Below are positions 16,351-24,646 of a stretch of DNA of 53,845 bases, in pieces. The DNA is from CAYOOP01 sp964405685 (GTDB taxonomy: Bacteria > Pseudomonadota > Alphaproteobacteria > Rickettsiales > SXRF01): assembly GCA_964405685.1 (NCBI GenBank), contig CAYOOP010000009.1, positions 1 through 53,845 of the forward strand, written 5' to 3'. Positions within the stretch are counted from its first letter, which is position 1. Every line of letters begins with the position of its first letter. Under the pieces are notes generated by a model that was given only the letters and a program-made list of their open reading frames with translations, had not been told where the DNA came from and did not search any database. The translations under genes were made by a program, and so were the position numbers.

Positions 16351-17015
16351 GTTTACCGCGCAGAGAATTTTATATGGCACGCCACGGCCAGACTGAACAC
16401 AATGTTGCAGGTCTGCTGAGCAGTGACGATACACCACTCACGATCTTAGGTGGCGAGCAAGCGAAGGCAGCGGAAGCCATAGTTAGCAAAATTCTTGATG
16501 AAAAAGACTGTGAGATTTTCACGTCAGATCTGCCACGCGCTAAGCATACCGCGATGCTGATGGTTGATCGCTTGCCTCACCATTTAACCCCCGTGGCCGG
16601 TATTAACGAAAGACATATGGGGGAAGAAGCGGGACAAACCCATTATGACGATTATTGGCTGCGCTTTGGCGATGCGGTAAGAAATCATCGTGATCCTATT
16701 GCCGAGTTTAAGGGCATGGAGAGCATTGGCGACCATCGCAACCGAGCATTAGCGGCTATCTCAAAACGACTTAGTGCATCGCCTGAAAATCGCGTGCCTG
16801 CCTTTATTTGTCACGAAGGCGTGATTCGGCGAGTTGTGGAATCCATGGGTATTGAAGGTTCAAAGTTCCAAAATGCTGGGGTCTACCATTTCGAACCAGA
16901 GGGTGAAACCGGATGGAGAATTTCACAAGTGGAGCTGAAGCAAGATCAATTGCACGAACGAGTGCTGTGGAACGTGGACAGTATTGCTGCACAACCGAAG
17001 CGAATGGTAGGGTAA
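16347..17015 (+). CDS. Histidine phosphatase-family protein
   Basis: 222 residues of the histidine phosphatase (phosphoglycerate mutase-like) superfamily. The catalytic MARHGQTEHN motif is at about residues 10-19. Partner residues appear in NERHMGEEAG and in FICHEGVIRRVV near 152-163. The substrate cannot be told; it is not a classical GpmA by sequence. It is inserted between nuoB (4-base overlap) and nuoC (1-base gap) and is more AT-rich than either. It was probably acquired inside the operon. Confidence 0.88.
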   Translation: MSLPRREFYMARHGQTEHNVAGLLSSDDTPLTILGGEQAKAAEAIVSKILDEKDCEIFTSDLPRAKHTAMLMVDRLPHHLTPVAGINERHMGEEAGQTHYDDYWLRFGDAVRNHRDPIAEFKGMESIGDHRNRALAAISKRLSASPENRVPAFICHEGVIRRVVESMGIEGSKFQNAGVYHFEPEGETGWRISQVELKQDQLHERVLWNVDSIAAQPKRMVG

Positions 17016-17016
17016 T

Positions 17017-17589
17017 ATGAGCGAAGACTATTTGAAGGATGCGGAAGTGGTGCTTGGCGAAACGGTCGTGCACACCACGCGCGACAAATTGATTCCACTG
17101 CTGATGTTTTTACGGGATGATGTGGCGTGCCAGTTTACACAATTGGCGGATCTCACGGCGGTGGATTATCCGACGCGCCCGGAACGTTTTGAAGTGGTGT
17201 ATAATTTGCTCAGCGTACCGCTGAATAAACGCATTCGCGTGAAAGTGTCGACGTCAGAAAATCAACCCGTGCCTTCCGCCGTTTCAGTGTTTGCAGCCGC
17301 CGGATGGTATGAGCGCGAGGCGTGGGATATGTATGGCGTGCGGTTTGATGGGAACCCGGATTTGCGCCGGATTCTTACCGATTATGGGTTTGATGGCCAC
17401 CCGCAGCGGAAGGATTTCCCGCTTACGGGCTATGTGGAAGTGCGGTATGACGAAGAGCAAAAACGCGTGGTGTATGAGCCGGTGAAATTGCAACAGGCGT
17501 ATCGCAGTTTTGATTTCTTGAGCCCGTGGGAAGGCGCGCCTGATTATGTGCTTCCGGGTGATGAAAAAGCCGCTAGCCCGAAACCATGA
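17017..17589 (+). CDS. nuoC: NADH-quinone oxidoreductase subunit C
   Basis: 190 residues. NuoC is the 30-kDa subunit of the peripheral arm of complex I. The family signature is clear: EREAWDMYGVRFDGNPDL near residue 98, then RRILTDYGFDGHPQRKDFP and LTGYVEVRYD. The last 15 residues are a variable tail. nuoD does not follow. The stop overlaps a gamma-carbonic anhydrase gene by 4 bases (ATGA). Confidence 0.96.
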   Translation: MSEDYLKDAEVVLGETVVHTTRDKLIPLLMFLRDDVACQFTQLADLTAVDYPTRPERFEVVYNLLSVPLNKRIRVKVSTSENQPVPSAVSVFAAAGWYEREAWDMYGVRFDGNPDLRRILTDYGFDGHPQRKDFPLTGYVEVRYDEEQKRVVYEPVKLQQAYRSFDFLSPWEGAPDYVLPGDEKAASPKP

Positions 17590-18146
17590 GCCCGATTATT
17601 CTCCCCTATCAAGGCGAGTTTTCCAAAGATGTGGTGTGGCCGAGAATTGAATCGAGCGCGTATGTCGCGCCCGGTGCTGCCGTCATCGGCAATGTGGAAA
17701 TCGGCAAGGATGCGAGCGTGTGGTTTGGCTGCACGGTGCGCGGGGATGTAAACATCATCCGCATCGGCGAGCGCACCAATATTCAAGACGGCACAACAAT
17801 TCACGTGACGCGCCACACCGGTCCGACGTTGATTGGTGCAAACATCACCATTGGCCATGCGGTGCTGCTCCATGCGTGCAAGTTAGAGGACTATTGTTTC
17901 ATTGGCATGCGCGCAACGGTGATGGATGATGTGATTGTGGAATCGGGCGCGATGGTGGCGGCGGGTGCACTCGTAACCCCTGGCAAATGCGTGCCCAAAG
18001 GGCAGCTGTGGGCGGGCAGCCCGGCCAAATATTTCAGGGATTTAACCGAGGCGGAGGTTGCGTTTTTTGAGACGTCAGCACAGAATTATGTCGATTTATC
18101 TAGGGAATACATGAAGTTAAAGAATCATCCGCAGACGGAATTCTAA
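17586..18146 (+). CDS. Gamma-class carbonic anhydrase
   Basis: 186 residues with a left-handed beta-helix of hexapeptide repeats (about 20-140) and a C-terminal helix. The three zinc-ligand histidines of Cam-type enzymes are present: one in TTIHV and two in IGHAVLLHAC. The Arg/Asp pair in VRGD and the Gln in NIQDG are also kept, so catalysis is plausible. It is translationally coupled to nuoC. In plant and some protist mitochondria, gamma-carbonic anhydrases are structural parts of complex I, which makes this neighbour notable. Confidence 0.9.
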   Translation: MSPIILPYQGEFSKDVVWPRIESSAYVAPGAAVIGNVEIGKDASVWFGCTVRGDVNIIRIGERTNIQDGTTIHVTRHTGPTLIGANITIGHAVLLHACKLEDYCFIGMRATVMDDVIVESGAMVAAGALVTPGKCVPKGQLWAGSPAKYFRDLTEAEVAFFETSAQNYVDLSREYMKLKNHPQTEF

Positions 18147-18224
18147 GCGCTCAAATTGCGCAATGTCATTGAATCTTCACACAAAAACCCCGCCAATTCG
18201 CTAAAATATTAGCATAGGAAAGCT

Positions 18225-19478
18225 ATGCGCAAAACCATTGGCACTGCCGTAGAAGAAACATTGGAAGACCTGGGGTATTTCACCCGCCGGGCGCTGACGT
18301 TTATGACCGGTAAAGCCAGTACACAAATTGGGGTCACCTCCCTGCTTGGTTTTGTGATGGGCGTTGCAGACCCTACGGAACATTTGCTGACTACGGCGAT
18401 TGCCGTCTCAGGCGTCATGGGTGTTTCTGCCGGTTTAGTGCAGATGGACCACACCCACCGCAAAGCGCAATTGCTGGATCGCTACCGCGAAGAGATTAGC
18501 AAGGTCACGGGCAAATCCCCCGCAAAAGTGCAGGAACAAGATTTGCTGGATGTGGCCAACGGCAGCTTCACGAAGAATATTCCGCGCAACCCCACGCTCA
18601 GACAAGCGCTTAAACAAAGCACCACGGCGCGCAATATTGGCGTATTGGTTTCGGCTGCCGCAGCGGCGGCTACGTTTTTTATTATCAGCAGCACACTGGG
18701 CCATGTTGACTTCGGACATTTTACCAGCGTGGGCCAAGCAGCGGGCGAATTACTCTCGCATGGTCTCGCCGGATTTTTAACCTATAACGTCATCAAACAA
18801 CCGCTGCACTTTATCGCCGCGAAAGTCATGGGCCTGCGTGAGGAAACGGTGGACGATTGCATTGCCACCATCAAACGCGCGCGTGCACATGGCAAGTTGA
18901 TTGCGCAGGAACAAGTGCTCGATGTCTATATCGAAGCGCATCCGCAACTGGGTGAGAATATCAAAACCGGATTTGGCAAAGACTTTGCTGATATGAACGT
19001 GGCGGAAAAAATCCGCGTGATGGAATCGATTCCTAAAGACCAGTTCGATTTGCGGAAAGTAACGGAGGACATCAATCTTGGCCATATCAAACCGGAAGAG
19101 CTTGCGTTTATGGCCTTCGGCCAACGCTCCGGCGTGGAACGTAAAGCACGCAATATTCTCCCCGCACGCCCGGCAATTGTAGATGGCTTATGGAATTTCC
19201 TAAACGGCCTGACCGCCGGGTGGACGGCACCAGCGCGTGAAACCACAGATGCGGAAGTGGCCGCCGCCCTGCCCGCACTTCCGGGCAAGACCGATTACAT
19301 CATCCACTCGCCCGATGAAAACACCGCCGCCATGGGCATTCGTAACACGGAAGAAAAAGACGGCGCCAAACGCAGCTTCGCCGCCATGGTCGGCCGCAAG
19401 CACACGCCCGAAGGCATCAGCCACGTGGAGCGTTATGAGCAAAGCGTGCAGCAACCGGATGTGGTGTTGAATAGGTAA
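18225..19478 (+). CDS. Unknown membrane protein, about four helices
   Basis: 417 residues; I do not recognise the family. Hydrophobic segments near 35-50 and 57-72 form one hairpin, and those near 143-160 and 178-195 form another. A soluble region of about 200 residues follows (ETVDDCIATIKRARAHGKL onward), with a low-complexity tail. AGGA precedes the ATG. It is followed 2 bases later by a phosphoribosyltransferase-like gene, so the two are probably an operon. The 78 bases upstream contain no clear promoter. Confidence 0.8.
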   Translation: MRKTIGTAVEETLEDLGYFTRRALTFMTGKASTQIGVTSLLGFVMGVADPTEHLLTTAIAVSGVMGVSAGLVQMDHTHRKAQLLDRYREEISKVTGKSPAKVQEQDLLDVANGSFTKNIPRNPTLRQALKQSTTARNIGVLVSAAAAAATFFIISSTLGHVDFGHFTSVGQAAGELLSHGLAGFLTYNVIKQPLHFIAAKVMGLREETVDDCIATIKRARAHGKLIAQEQVLDVYIEAHPQLGENIKTGFGKDFADMNVAEKIRVMESIPKDQFDLRKVTEDINLGHIKPEELAFMAFGQRSGVERKARNILPARPAIVDGLWNFLNGLTAGWTAPARETTDAEVAAALPALPGKTDYIIHSPDENTAAMGIRNTEEKDGAKRSFAAMVGRKHTPEGISHVERYEQSVQQPDVVLNR

Positions 19479-19480
19479 TT

Positions 19481-20437
19481 ATGTTAAAGAAAAGCACCAT
19501 AGATGATATCCCGAACCGCTGGGATACTATCACTCCGGCAGAACTGCGGAGTGCGCTTATGGATACTGAGATGCCGCCTCTTGTAGAATTAGATGCGCGC
19601 AAACCTGAAGAGCGCGGCTATGCAGGGCCTAGAGAGCGGCTTGGCAGTGGTAAAGTTCCCCAGATTTTTGATAACAGAACTCAGTCGCTTTCAGACTGCC
19701 TATCCAGCATCTACCAAAAACTCGATCATCATGACACTATTGTCTTAGCCTATCCAACATCAAAATATCATCTTGGTGATGTACAAAATACACGAACCGT
19801 CCACACACACGAGATGAAACGACTACACTCACAATCATTTGTTTTAGAGTTAGAAGAAGTAGAAAAATACTTATCTGATATGGGTTTGCACGTAATGTTT
19901 CTACCTTTGGTAAAACTAACAACACTCGGTATCATAGACAATAATAATCACATCAGCCCTATCCGCTTCTGGACACCGTCAACCCCTCCAGCGGATGCGG
20001 CCTATCTATTAATTGACGATGTCGTTGAGCATGGCAGAACCACTCAGGGCATGCTATCATACTTGCATACTCATGGGATTGCAGACCAAAACATCGTAGG
20101 AATTTATGCTACCCTTGATCGAGGGTACAGAGGAGTTTTACAAGATCAGTCCCAGAGGGAGTTTATAAATTCATTGCGCGCGAATCACCCCAACATTGCT
20201 GAACGCGCAGATGTCATTTTGCATTTAATTGGTGTTGAGAACCTAGAAGCATTGACTCGCGCAGAAGCTATAAGGATAGGTATTACAAAAGATGCAACTC
20301 CTGAAAGTTTCGATCAATCCATTAAATCTCTTCTGGAGAATATCAAAAACTACCCTGCTATTCCCGAACCCACGATAGAGTACGTGAGAGACTGCAAAAA
20401 CTTATTGGAAGAACCCTGCGCGTCGGTAAGCTTATAA
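19481..20437 (+). CDS. Phosphoribosyltransferase-like protein
   Basis: 318 residues. A type I phosphoribosyltransferase PRPP loop is visible at about residues 176-192: LLIDDVVEHGRTTQGM, with the acidic pair and the GRTT turn. Nothing identifies the acceptor base or substrate. The gene is markedly more AT-rich than its neighbours, a sign of transfer. It is probably co-transcribed with the upstream membrane protein. Its stop shares the hexamer TTATAA with the stop of convergent lpxC, a 6-base overlap. Confidence 0.7.
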   Translation: MLKKSTIDDIPNRWDTITPAELRSALMDTEMPPLVELDARKPEERGYAGPRERLGSGKVPQIFDNRTQSLSDCLSSIYQKLDHHDTIVLAYPTSKYHLGDVQNTRTVHTHEMKRLHSQSFVLELEEVEKYLSDMGLHVMFLPLVKLTTLGIIDNNNHISPIRFWTPSTPPADAAYLLIDDVVEHGRTTQGMLSYLHTHGIADQNIVGIYATLDRGYRGVLQDQSQREFINSLRANHPNIAERADVILHLIGVENLEALTRAEAIRIGITKDATPESFDQSIKSLLENIKNYPAIPEPTIEYVRDCKNLLEEPCASVSL

Positions 20438-21370
20438 ATTCGCAGCGCGGAGGGAGGTGTCCACAAGGGTGGTGGTGCGAGCAGCAGTGGAGACGATGCG
20501 GTAGTTAGACGCATCGGCAAATAAAGCGCGGAGCAGTTTATTGTTAATGCTGTGGCCGGGGCGATAGGTGACGACTTGGCCTTCAATGCGGTGGCCTGCG
20601 AGTGCAAAATCCCCCAAGCAATCGAGCGCTTTGTGGCGGATGAATTCATCGGCAAAGCGCAGACCCTCGGGGTTCAAAATTTCTTCCTTGCCAACGACCA
20701 CTGCGTTTTCAAGCGAGCCGCCGCGAGCGAGGCCTTGCGAACGCAGATATTCCACTTCATGCTCAAACCCAAAGGTGCGGGCGGCACCAAGTTCACGCCC
20801 GAAATCCATCCGGCTGAAATCGTAGTTGCGCTGGTGTTTGGCGACGAGCTTGTGGTTAAAATCAATCGTGATGTCGAGGCCAAAGCCACGTTCACCTTCT
20901 ATATTCGGCATGAGCGCGGCGATGCTTGAACCCTCGCGCACTTCCACGGGTTTTAAAATTTTGAGCACGCGGCGGTGTTCATCAAGTGCTTTCAAACCGG
21001 TTTTTTCAATCGCCCGCACGAAAGGCGCGGAGCTGCCATCCATAATCGGCACTTCGGGGCCATTTATTTCAATAACGGCGTTATCCACGCCGCAACCGGC
21101 GAGCGCCGCCATCAAATGTTCAACGGTTGATATGCTAATGCTGTGCGCGTTGGTGAGCGTGGTGCCCAGGCGTGTTTCCGTGACCAGATCATACCGCGCG
21201 GGGATGAGCGCTGTTTTCGCCTCTACGTCCACGCGTTTAAACACGATGCCATGGTCGGCCTTGGCAGGTTTGAGTGTGAGTGTTACAGTCGCGCCCGAAT
21301 GCAGACCGACGCCTTGGAAGATGACATCTTCTTTCACAGTCGCAGATTTCAGGGTGGTTTGATAGGCCAT
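20432..21370 (-). CDS. lpxC: UDP-3-O-acyl-N-acetylglucosamine deacetylase LpxC
   Basis: 312 residues. LpxC performs the committed step of lipid A synthesis in the cytoplasm. Zinc and catalytic motifs: STVEHLMAAL at residues 81-90, NGPEVPIMDGSS near 104, DEFIRHKALDCLGD near 240, and GHSINN near 265. In many Proteobacteria lpxC ends the dcw cluster after ftsZ; here it stands alone 7 kb away. No strong ribosome-binding site precedes the ATG. Confidence 0.96.
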   Translation of the reverse strand: MAYQTTLKSATVKEDVIFQGVGLHSGATVTLTLKPAKADHGIVFKRVDVEAKTALIPARYDLVTETRLGTTLTNAHSISISTVEHLMAALAGCGVDNAVIEINGPEVPIMDGSSAPFVRAIEKTGLKALDEHRRVLKILKPVEVREGSSIAALMPNIEGERGFGLDITIDFNHKLVAKHQRNYDFSRMDFGRELGAARTFGFEHEVEYLRSQGLARGGSLENAVVVGKEEILNPEGLRFADEFIRHKALDCLGDFALAGHRIEGQVVTYRPGHSINNKLLRALFADASNYRIVSTAARTTTLVDTSLRAANL

Positions 21371-21489
21371 GTATTATCTGTAGGGGGAAACCCGCCCACC
21401 ATCAAATCACGCTTTGTTACGAATTGTTACAAAGCGCTTGCCTCCCCCGCCACAATTAAGGCACATTAATGGTATGGGAGAATTGCGCA

Positions 21490-22527
21490 ATGACGCAGCA
21501 AGAAAAAACAAAGCCGAAAAATTATTGGCGAGATTGGGTACTCAAGGCAGGGCTTGGCGCAGGACTACTGCTGGGTAGCAGCGCGCCCTACCGCGCACAA
21601 GACCAAAACGGTTCTCCACCACATGTTCATGCACAAGAAGAGATACACACGCCCAAAGCCAAGCTGGTGCTGATTGGTGGGGCTATTTCGCCAAGGAAAC
21701 ATCACGAGCCACTACCTGAAAACGCAGAAGAGTGCCGACAGAAAATTGATCCTCATGGCATTTTACAAAAGCTGATAGCACTTGCGAGCAAGCCGGGGGA
21801 TAAAACGCACAAACCCTCCGTCGTCGTAATCACATGTGCGGGAGGTAAGCGTATTGAAGATGAAAAAGAGGTAGACTACGCGCAACTAAACGCCGCAGAT
21901 TATGCTGAAGAATTGCCACTGCTTGGTGCCGGTGACATTACTACCATCAGGGATCGAACCGAAGCAAATGATGCAACGCTTGCAGAGAAACTCAAACACG
22001 CCGATCTTATCTTTTTCAGTGGCGGCGATCAGAAAGAACTGGTTCGGAAATTCAAGAACACAGCAGCGTTTAAGATCGTCAAAGAGCGCTATGAGAACGA
22101 TGCTAACCTTGTGATTGCCGGCACTTCGGCAGGTGCCATGGCCATGTCTGACAAAATGCTTTACGAGGACGAACATGGGCTGGAGGGGTTTGGATTCACT
22201 TCATTCATCATCGACACCCACGCCGATCGGCAACGCTTCGATGGAGACGTTGCTATTCCCCTGCGCGGCGCGCGGCGTGGCATTAACGCATGGAAAAGCC
22301 CCCACGAGGGTGTGATTTCACTCGAAGAAAACATGGGTATTATTATTGACGCAACGCACCACGCGATTGAACTCTTCGGAAATCCACGCAAAGGCGCGCA
22401 TTTCTTATGGAGCGGCATTGGTGACGGAGACGTGTATCAATCTGTTGGTAAAGCTGAAGTCCTCCTTATGGATTCTTCTCCACCAGCCGTGCGAAGCACG
22501 CCAGTAACAACACCCGCAAGTCGCTAA
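21490..22527 (+). CDS. Secreted S51/cyanophycinase-like serine peptidase
   Basis: 345 residues. A hydrophobic segment (about 17-30) ending near SAPYRA suggests a signal peptide or anchor with a long basic n-region. The S51/cyanophycinase nucleophile motif AGTSAGAMAMS is near residue 210, preceded by LIFFSGGDQKELV. Cyanophycinases hydrolyse cyanophycin dipeptides; related S51 enzymes cleave Asp dipeptides. The exact substrate is unknown. The start at 21490 is preferred because GGGAG lies upstream; an in-frame ATG at 21469 precedes it. A receiver-domain gene follows after 26 bases. Confidence 0.8.
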   Translation: MTQQEKTKPKNYWRDWVLKAGLGAGLLLGSSAPYRAQDQNGSPPHVHAQEEIHTPKAKLVLIGGAISPRKHHEPLPENAEECRQKIDPHGILQKLIALASKPGDKTHKPSVVVITCAGGKRIEDEKEVDYAQLNAADYAEELPLLGAGDITTIRDRTEANDATLAEKLKHADLIFFSGGDQKELVRKFKNTAAFKIVKERYENDANLVIAGTSAGAMAMSDKMLYEDEHGLEGFGFTSFIIDTHADRQRFDGDVAIPLRGARRGINAWKSPHEGVISLEENMGIIIDATHHAIELFGNPRKGAHFLWSGIGDGDVYQSVGKAEVLLMDSSPPAVRSTPVTTPASR

Positions 22528-22553
22528 TACAATTAAAACCAAAAGGAAAAAAT

Positions 22554-23147
22554 ATGGAAAACAAAACACGCAAAATTCTGGTGGTCGATGATAACGGAGA
22601 CTTTCTTGACAGGCTCAAGCAGGAGTTCGGCTACCTTAAAGAGGATGATTTCCCCAAACTTTCGATAAGTGATGATGTGCGTAAAATGCTGCACTCCATG
22701 GAGCTTGAGACTATTCATAACATGGCCGATTTAGGCGAAGCTTTGGAGAAATTGCACCTCGCACATAAAACGGAAGCTTACAGCGGCATTATCAGTGATT
22801 TTGATATGCCAACAAGCTTTGCTCACAAACGCAGCCTTCGAACACCTGAAACGCCACATCCAAATTCCCTACCCTTTAGCCAAAACGAAAATGCTGTACC
22901 TCAATGCGGAGATGGTGGTCTTCAATTGGCTAAAGTTGCAAAAATAGTAGGCATACCGTTGGTGATGCTTACCGGAGCTCCAGCAGCAGCTGAATATGAT
23001 CTTGGAACAAAACATTTAAAAGGCATGAAACCGGTGGGGAAAGACGGCCTGGTAGGAGTGTATGGAAAAGGAGATTTTGAGAAAGCTCTTGTTGGCCTTG
23101 CTGAGGCCATCCTCGAAAATGAGAAAAAACAAGCCGTCAGCCGCTAG
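22554..23147 (+). CDS. Stand-alone response-regulator receiver protein with insertion
   Basis: 197 residues forming one receiver domain without an output domain. Key residues are present: ILVVDDNGDF (acidic pair), SDFDMPT (phospho-acceptor Asp in the usual MP context), VMLTGAP (Thr) and GMKPVGKDG (Lys-Pro). About 40 extra residues (roughly 85-122) separate DMPT from GLQLAKVAKIVG, and part of these (TPHPNSLPFSQNE) resembles a decayed repeat translation. AAGGA precedes the ATG. It probably forms an operon with the upstream peptidase. No histidine kinase is nearby. The stop overlaps that of hemA. Confidence 0.78.
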   Translation: MENKTRKILVVDDNGDFLDRLKQEFGYLKEDDFPKLSISDDVRKMLHSMELETIHNMADLGEALEKLHLAHKTEAYSGIISDFDMPTSFAHKRSLRTPETPHPNSLPFSQNENAVPQCGDGGLQLAKVAKIVGIPLVMLTGAPAAAEYDLGTKHLKGMKPVGKDGLVGVYGKGDFEKALVGLAEAILENEKKQAVSR

Positions 23148-24355
23148 GCCACTTGTCGTAAATTCAAACGCTCGAACACCCAGCTGAGCGCGCGGGTCAG
23201 TTCCACCATCATCTCGCGCGTGTGTTGCGGTGTGGGGGTGATGCGCAGACGCTCCGTACCTTTGGCAACGGTGGGATAGTTGATGGGTTGCACGTAGATG
23301 TTGAAGTTTTCTAGCAACATGTCAGACGCCTGTTTGCAGCGTACCGCGTCACCGACAAATACGGGGATGATGTGGCTTGCCGTTTTCATCACCGGAATAT
23401 TGGTGCGGTAGAGCATGTCTTTCAACATCGCGACGTTATTTTGTTGTTTCTCGCGCTCGTCGCTTGAGTCCATCAAATGACGCACAGCGGCGAGTGCGCC
23501 GGCGGCAACGGCGGGTGGCAGTGCGGTTGTGAAAATAAACCCGGGAGCGTGCGAGCGAATGGCATCAATCAGTGTTGCACTTGATGCAACGTAACCACCA
23601 ATCACCGCATAGGCTTTTGCGAGTGTGGCCTGAATAATATCAATCTCTCCCATGATGCCGAGTTGCTCCGCAACCCCTGCCCCGCGCGGACCATACATGC
23701 CGACTGCGTGTACCTCGTCGAGATACGTCAGCGCGCCGTATTCTTTGGCGAGACGGACGTATTCCGCAATCGGTGCGATGTCACCTTCCATGGAATAGAC
23801 GGATTCAAACGCAATCAGTTTCGGGCGGTTCGGATCAATAGTCTTCAGCAAAAATTCTAAATGCTCGGGGTCGCTATGGCGGAAGATGTGTTTTTCAGCG
23901 CGGCTGTTTCTGATGCCGTGAATCATCGATGCGTGGTTCAGCTCATCCGAAAAAATTACGCAATTGGGAAGAAGTGATGCCAGCGTGCAGAGCGCGGCTT
24001 CGTTGGCCACATAGCCGGAGGTAAACGTAAGCGCGGCTTCCTTGCCGTGGAGTTCGGCGAGGGTTTCCTCCAGCAGCACCATCAAATGATGCGTGCCGGA
24101 AATATTGCGCGTGCCGCCGGCGCCCGCGCCATAGCGGTTCATGGCCTCTTGCATGGCCAGCAACACGGAAGGGTGCTGACCCATCCCCAGATAGTCATTG
24201 CTGCACCACACGGTGATGTCTTTGCGCGAGGCATGGTTCTTCGCGTGAGGAAAAGTTCCGGCGCGTCGTTCTAAATCCACAAAGGTACGATAGCGCCCTT
24301 CTTTTTTGAGCTGCTTTAGCGAATCTTCAAAATATTGTTCGTACGGAAACGTCAT
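23144..24355 (-). CDS. hemA: 5-aminolevulinate synthase (Shemin pathway)
   Basis: 403 residues. This PLP enzyme condenses glycine and succinyl-CoA to 5-aminolevulinate, the alphaproteobacterial route into heme. Motifs: WCSNDYLGMGQHP near residue 50, GAGAGGTRNISGTHH near 75, DEVHAVGMYGPRGAG near 215, and the PLP lysine in TLAKAYAVIGG near 245 (the usual form is TLAKAFGVMGG). It is the last gene of a run with heme A synthase and a small membrane protein. Its stop overlaps the receiver gene stop in a shared CTAG. Confidence 0.96.
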   Translation of the reverse strand: MTFPYEQYFEDSLKQLKKEGRYRTFVDLERRAGTFPHAKNHASRKDITVWCSNDYLGMGQHPSVLLAMQEAMNRYGAGAGGTRNISGTHHLMVLLEETLAELHGKEAALTFTSGYVANEAALCTLASLLPNCVIFSDELNHASMIHGIRNSRAEKHIFRHSDPEHLEFLLKTIDPNRPKLIAFESVYSMEGDIAPIAEYVRLAKEYGALTYLDEVHAVGMYGPRGAGVAEQLGIMGEIDIIQATLAKAYAVIGGYVASSATLIDAIRSHAPGFIFTTALPPAVAAGALAAVRHLMDSSDEREKQQNNVAMLKDMLYRTNIPVMKTASHIIPVFVGDAVRCKQASDMLLENFNIYVQPINYPTVAKGTERLRITPTPQHTREMMVELTRALSWVFERLNLRQVA

Positions 24356-24379
24356 TTTCTTTCTCTGTTCAAGAATAGG

Positions 24380-24637
24380 TTATGCAGGCGGCAGGAGAAA
24401 ACAGAAATAAAAAGCTGTAAAGATGGCCGAAGCCCGAAGCCCACTCAATGCTGATTTCTGACGTTCCCCGCGCCACAAAGAATAAGCCCCCCAACACGTC
24501 AATAATAGCGACAAAATAAAAGCCCAAAAAGCGCGAAGCCTCACTGTGTCGCCAACCGCACCATCGAGCCCCACAAGCACAAACCCTGCCAAGATTGCAA
24601 GCTGTCCACTCCAGAGTATTTTAGAAATACGGTTCAT
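24380..24637 (-). CDS. Small membrane protein between heme A synthase and hemA, unknown
   Basis: 85 residues with three hydrophobic segments (about 7-25, 35-52 and 67-83). I do not recognise the family. It starts 9 bases after the heme A synthase stop and ends 24 bases before hemA, so it is co-transcribed with heme genes. A role in heme or oxidase biogenesis is inferred from position only. Confidence 0.72.
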   Translation of the reverse strand: MNRISKILWSGQLAILAGFVLVGLDGAVGDTVRLRAFWAFILSLLLTCWGAYSLWRGERQKSALSGLRASAIFTAFYFCFLLPPA

Positions 24638-24646
24638 TTACTTCAA

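Noticed and set aside
19481..20437. Naming the PRPP-loop protein as a known nucleotide-salvage enzyme
   Set aside because: Only the PRPP loop is recognisable. No acceptor-base motif of Apt, Upp, Hpt or PyrE could be seen.
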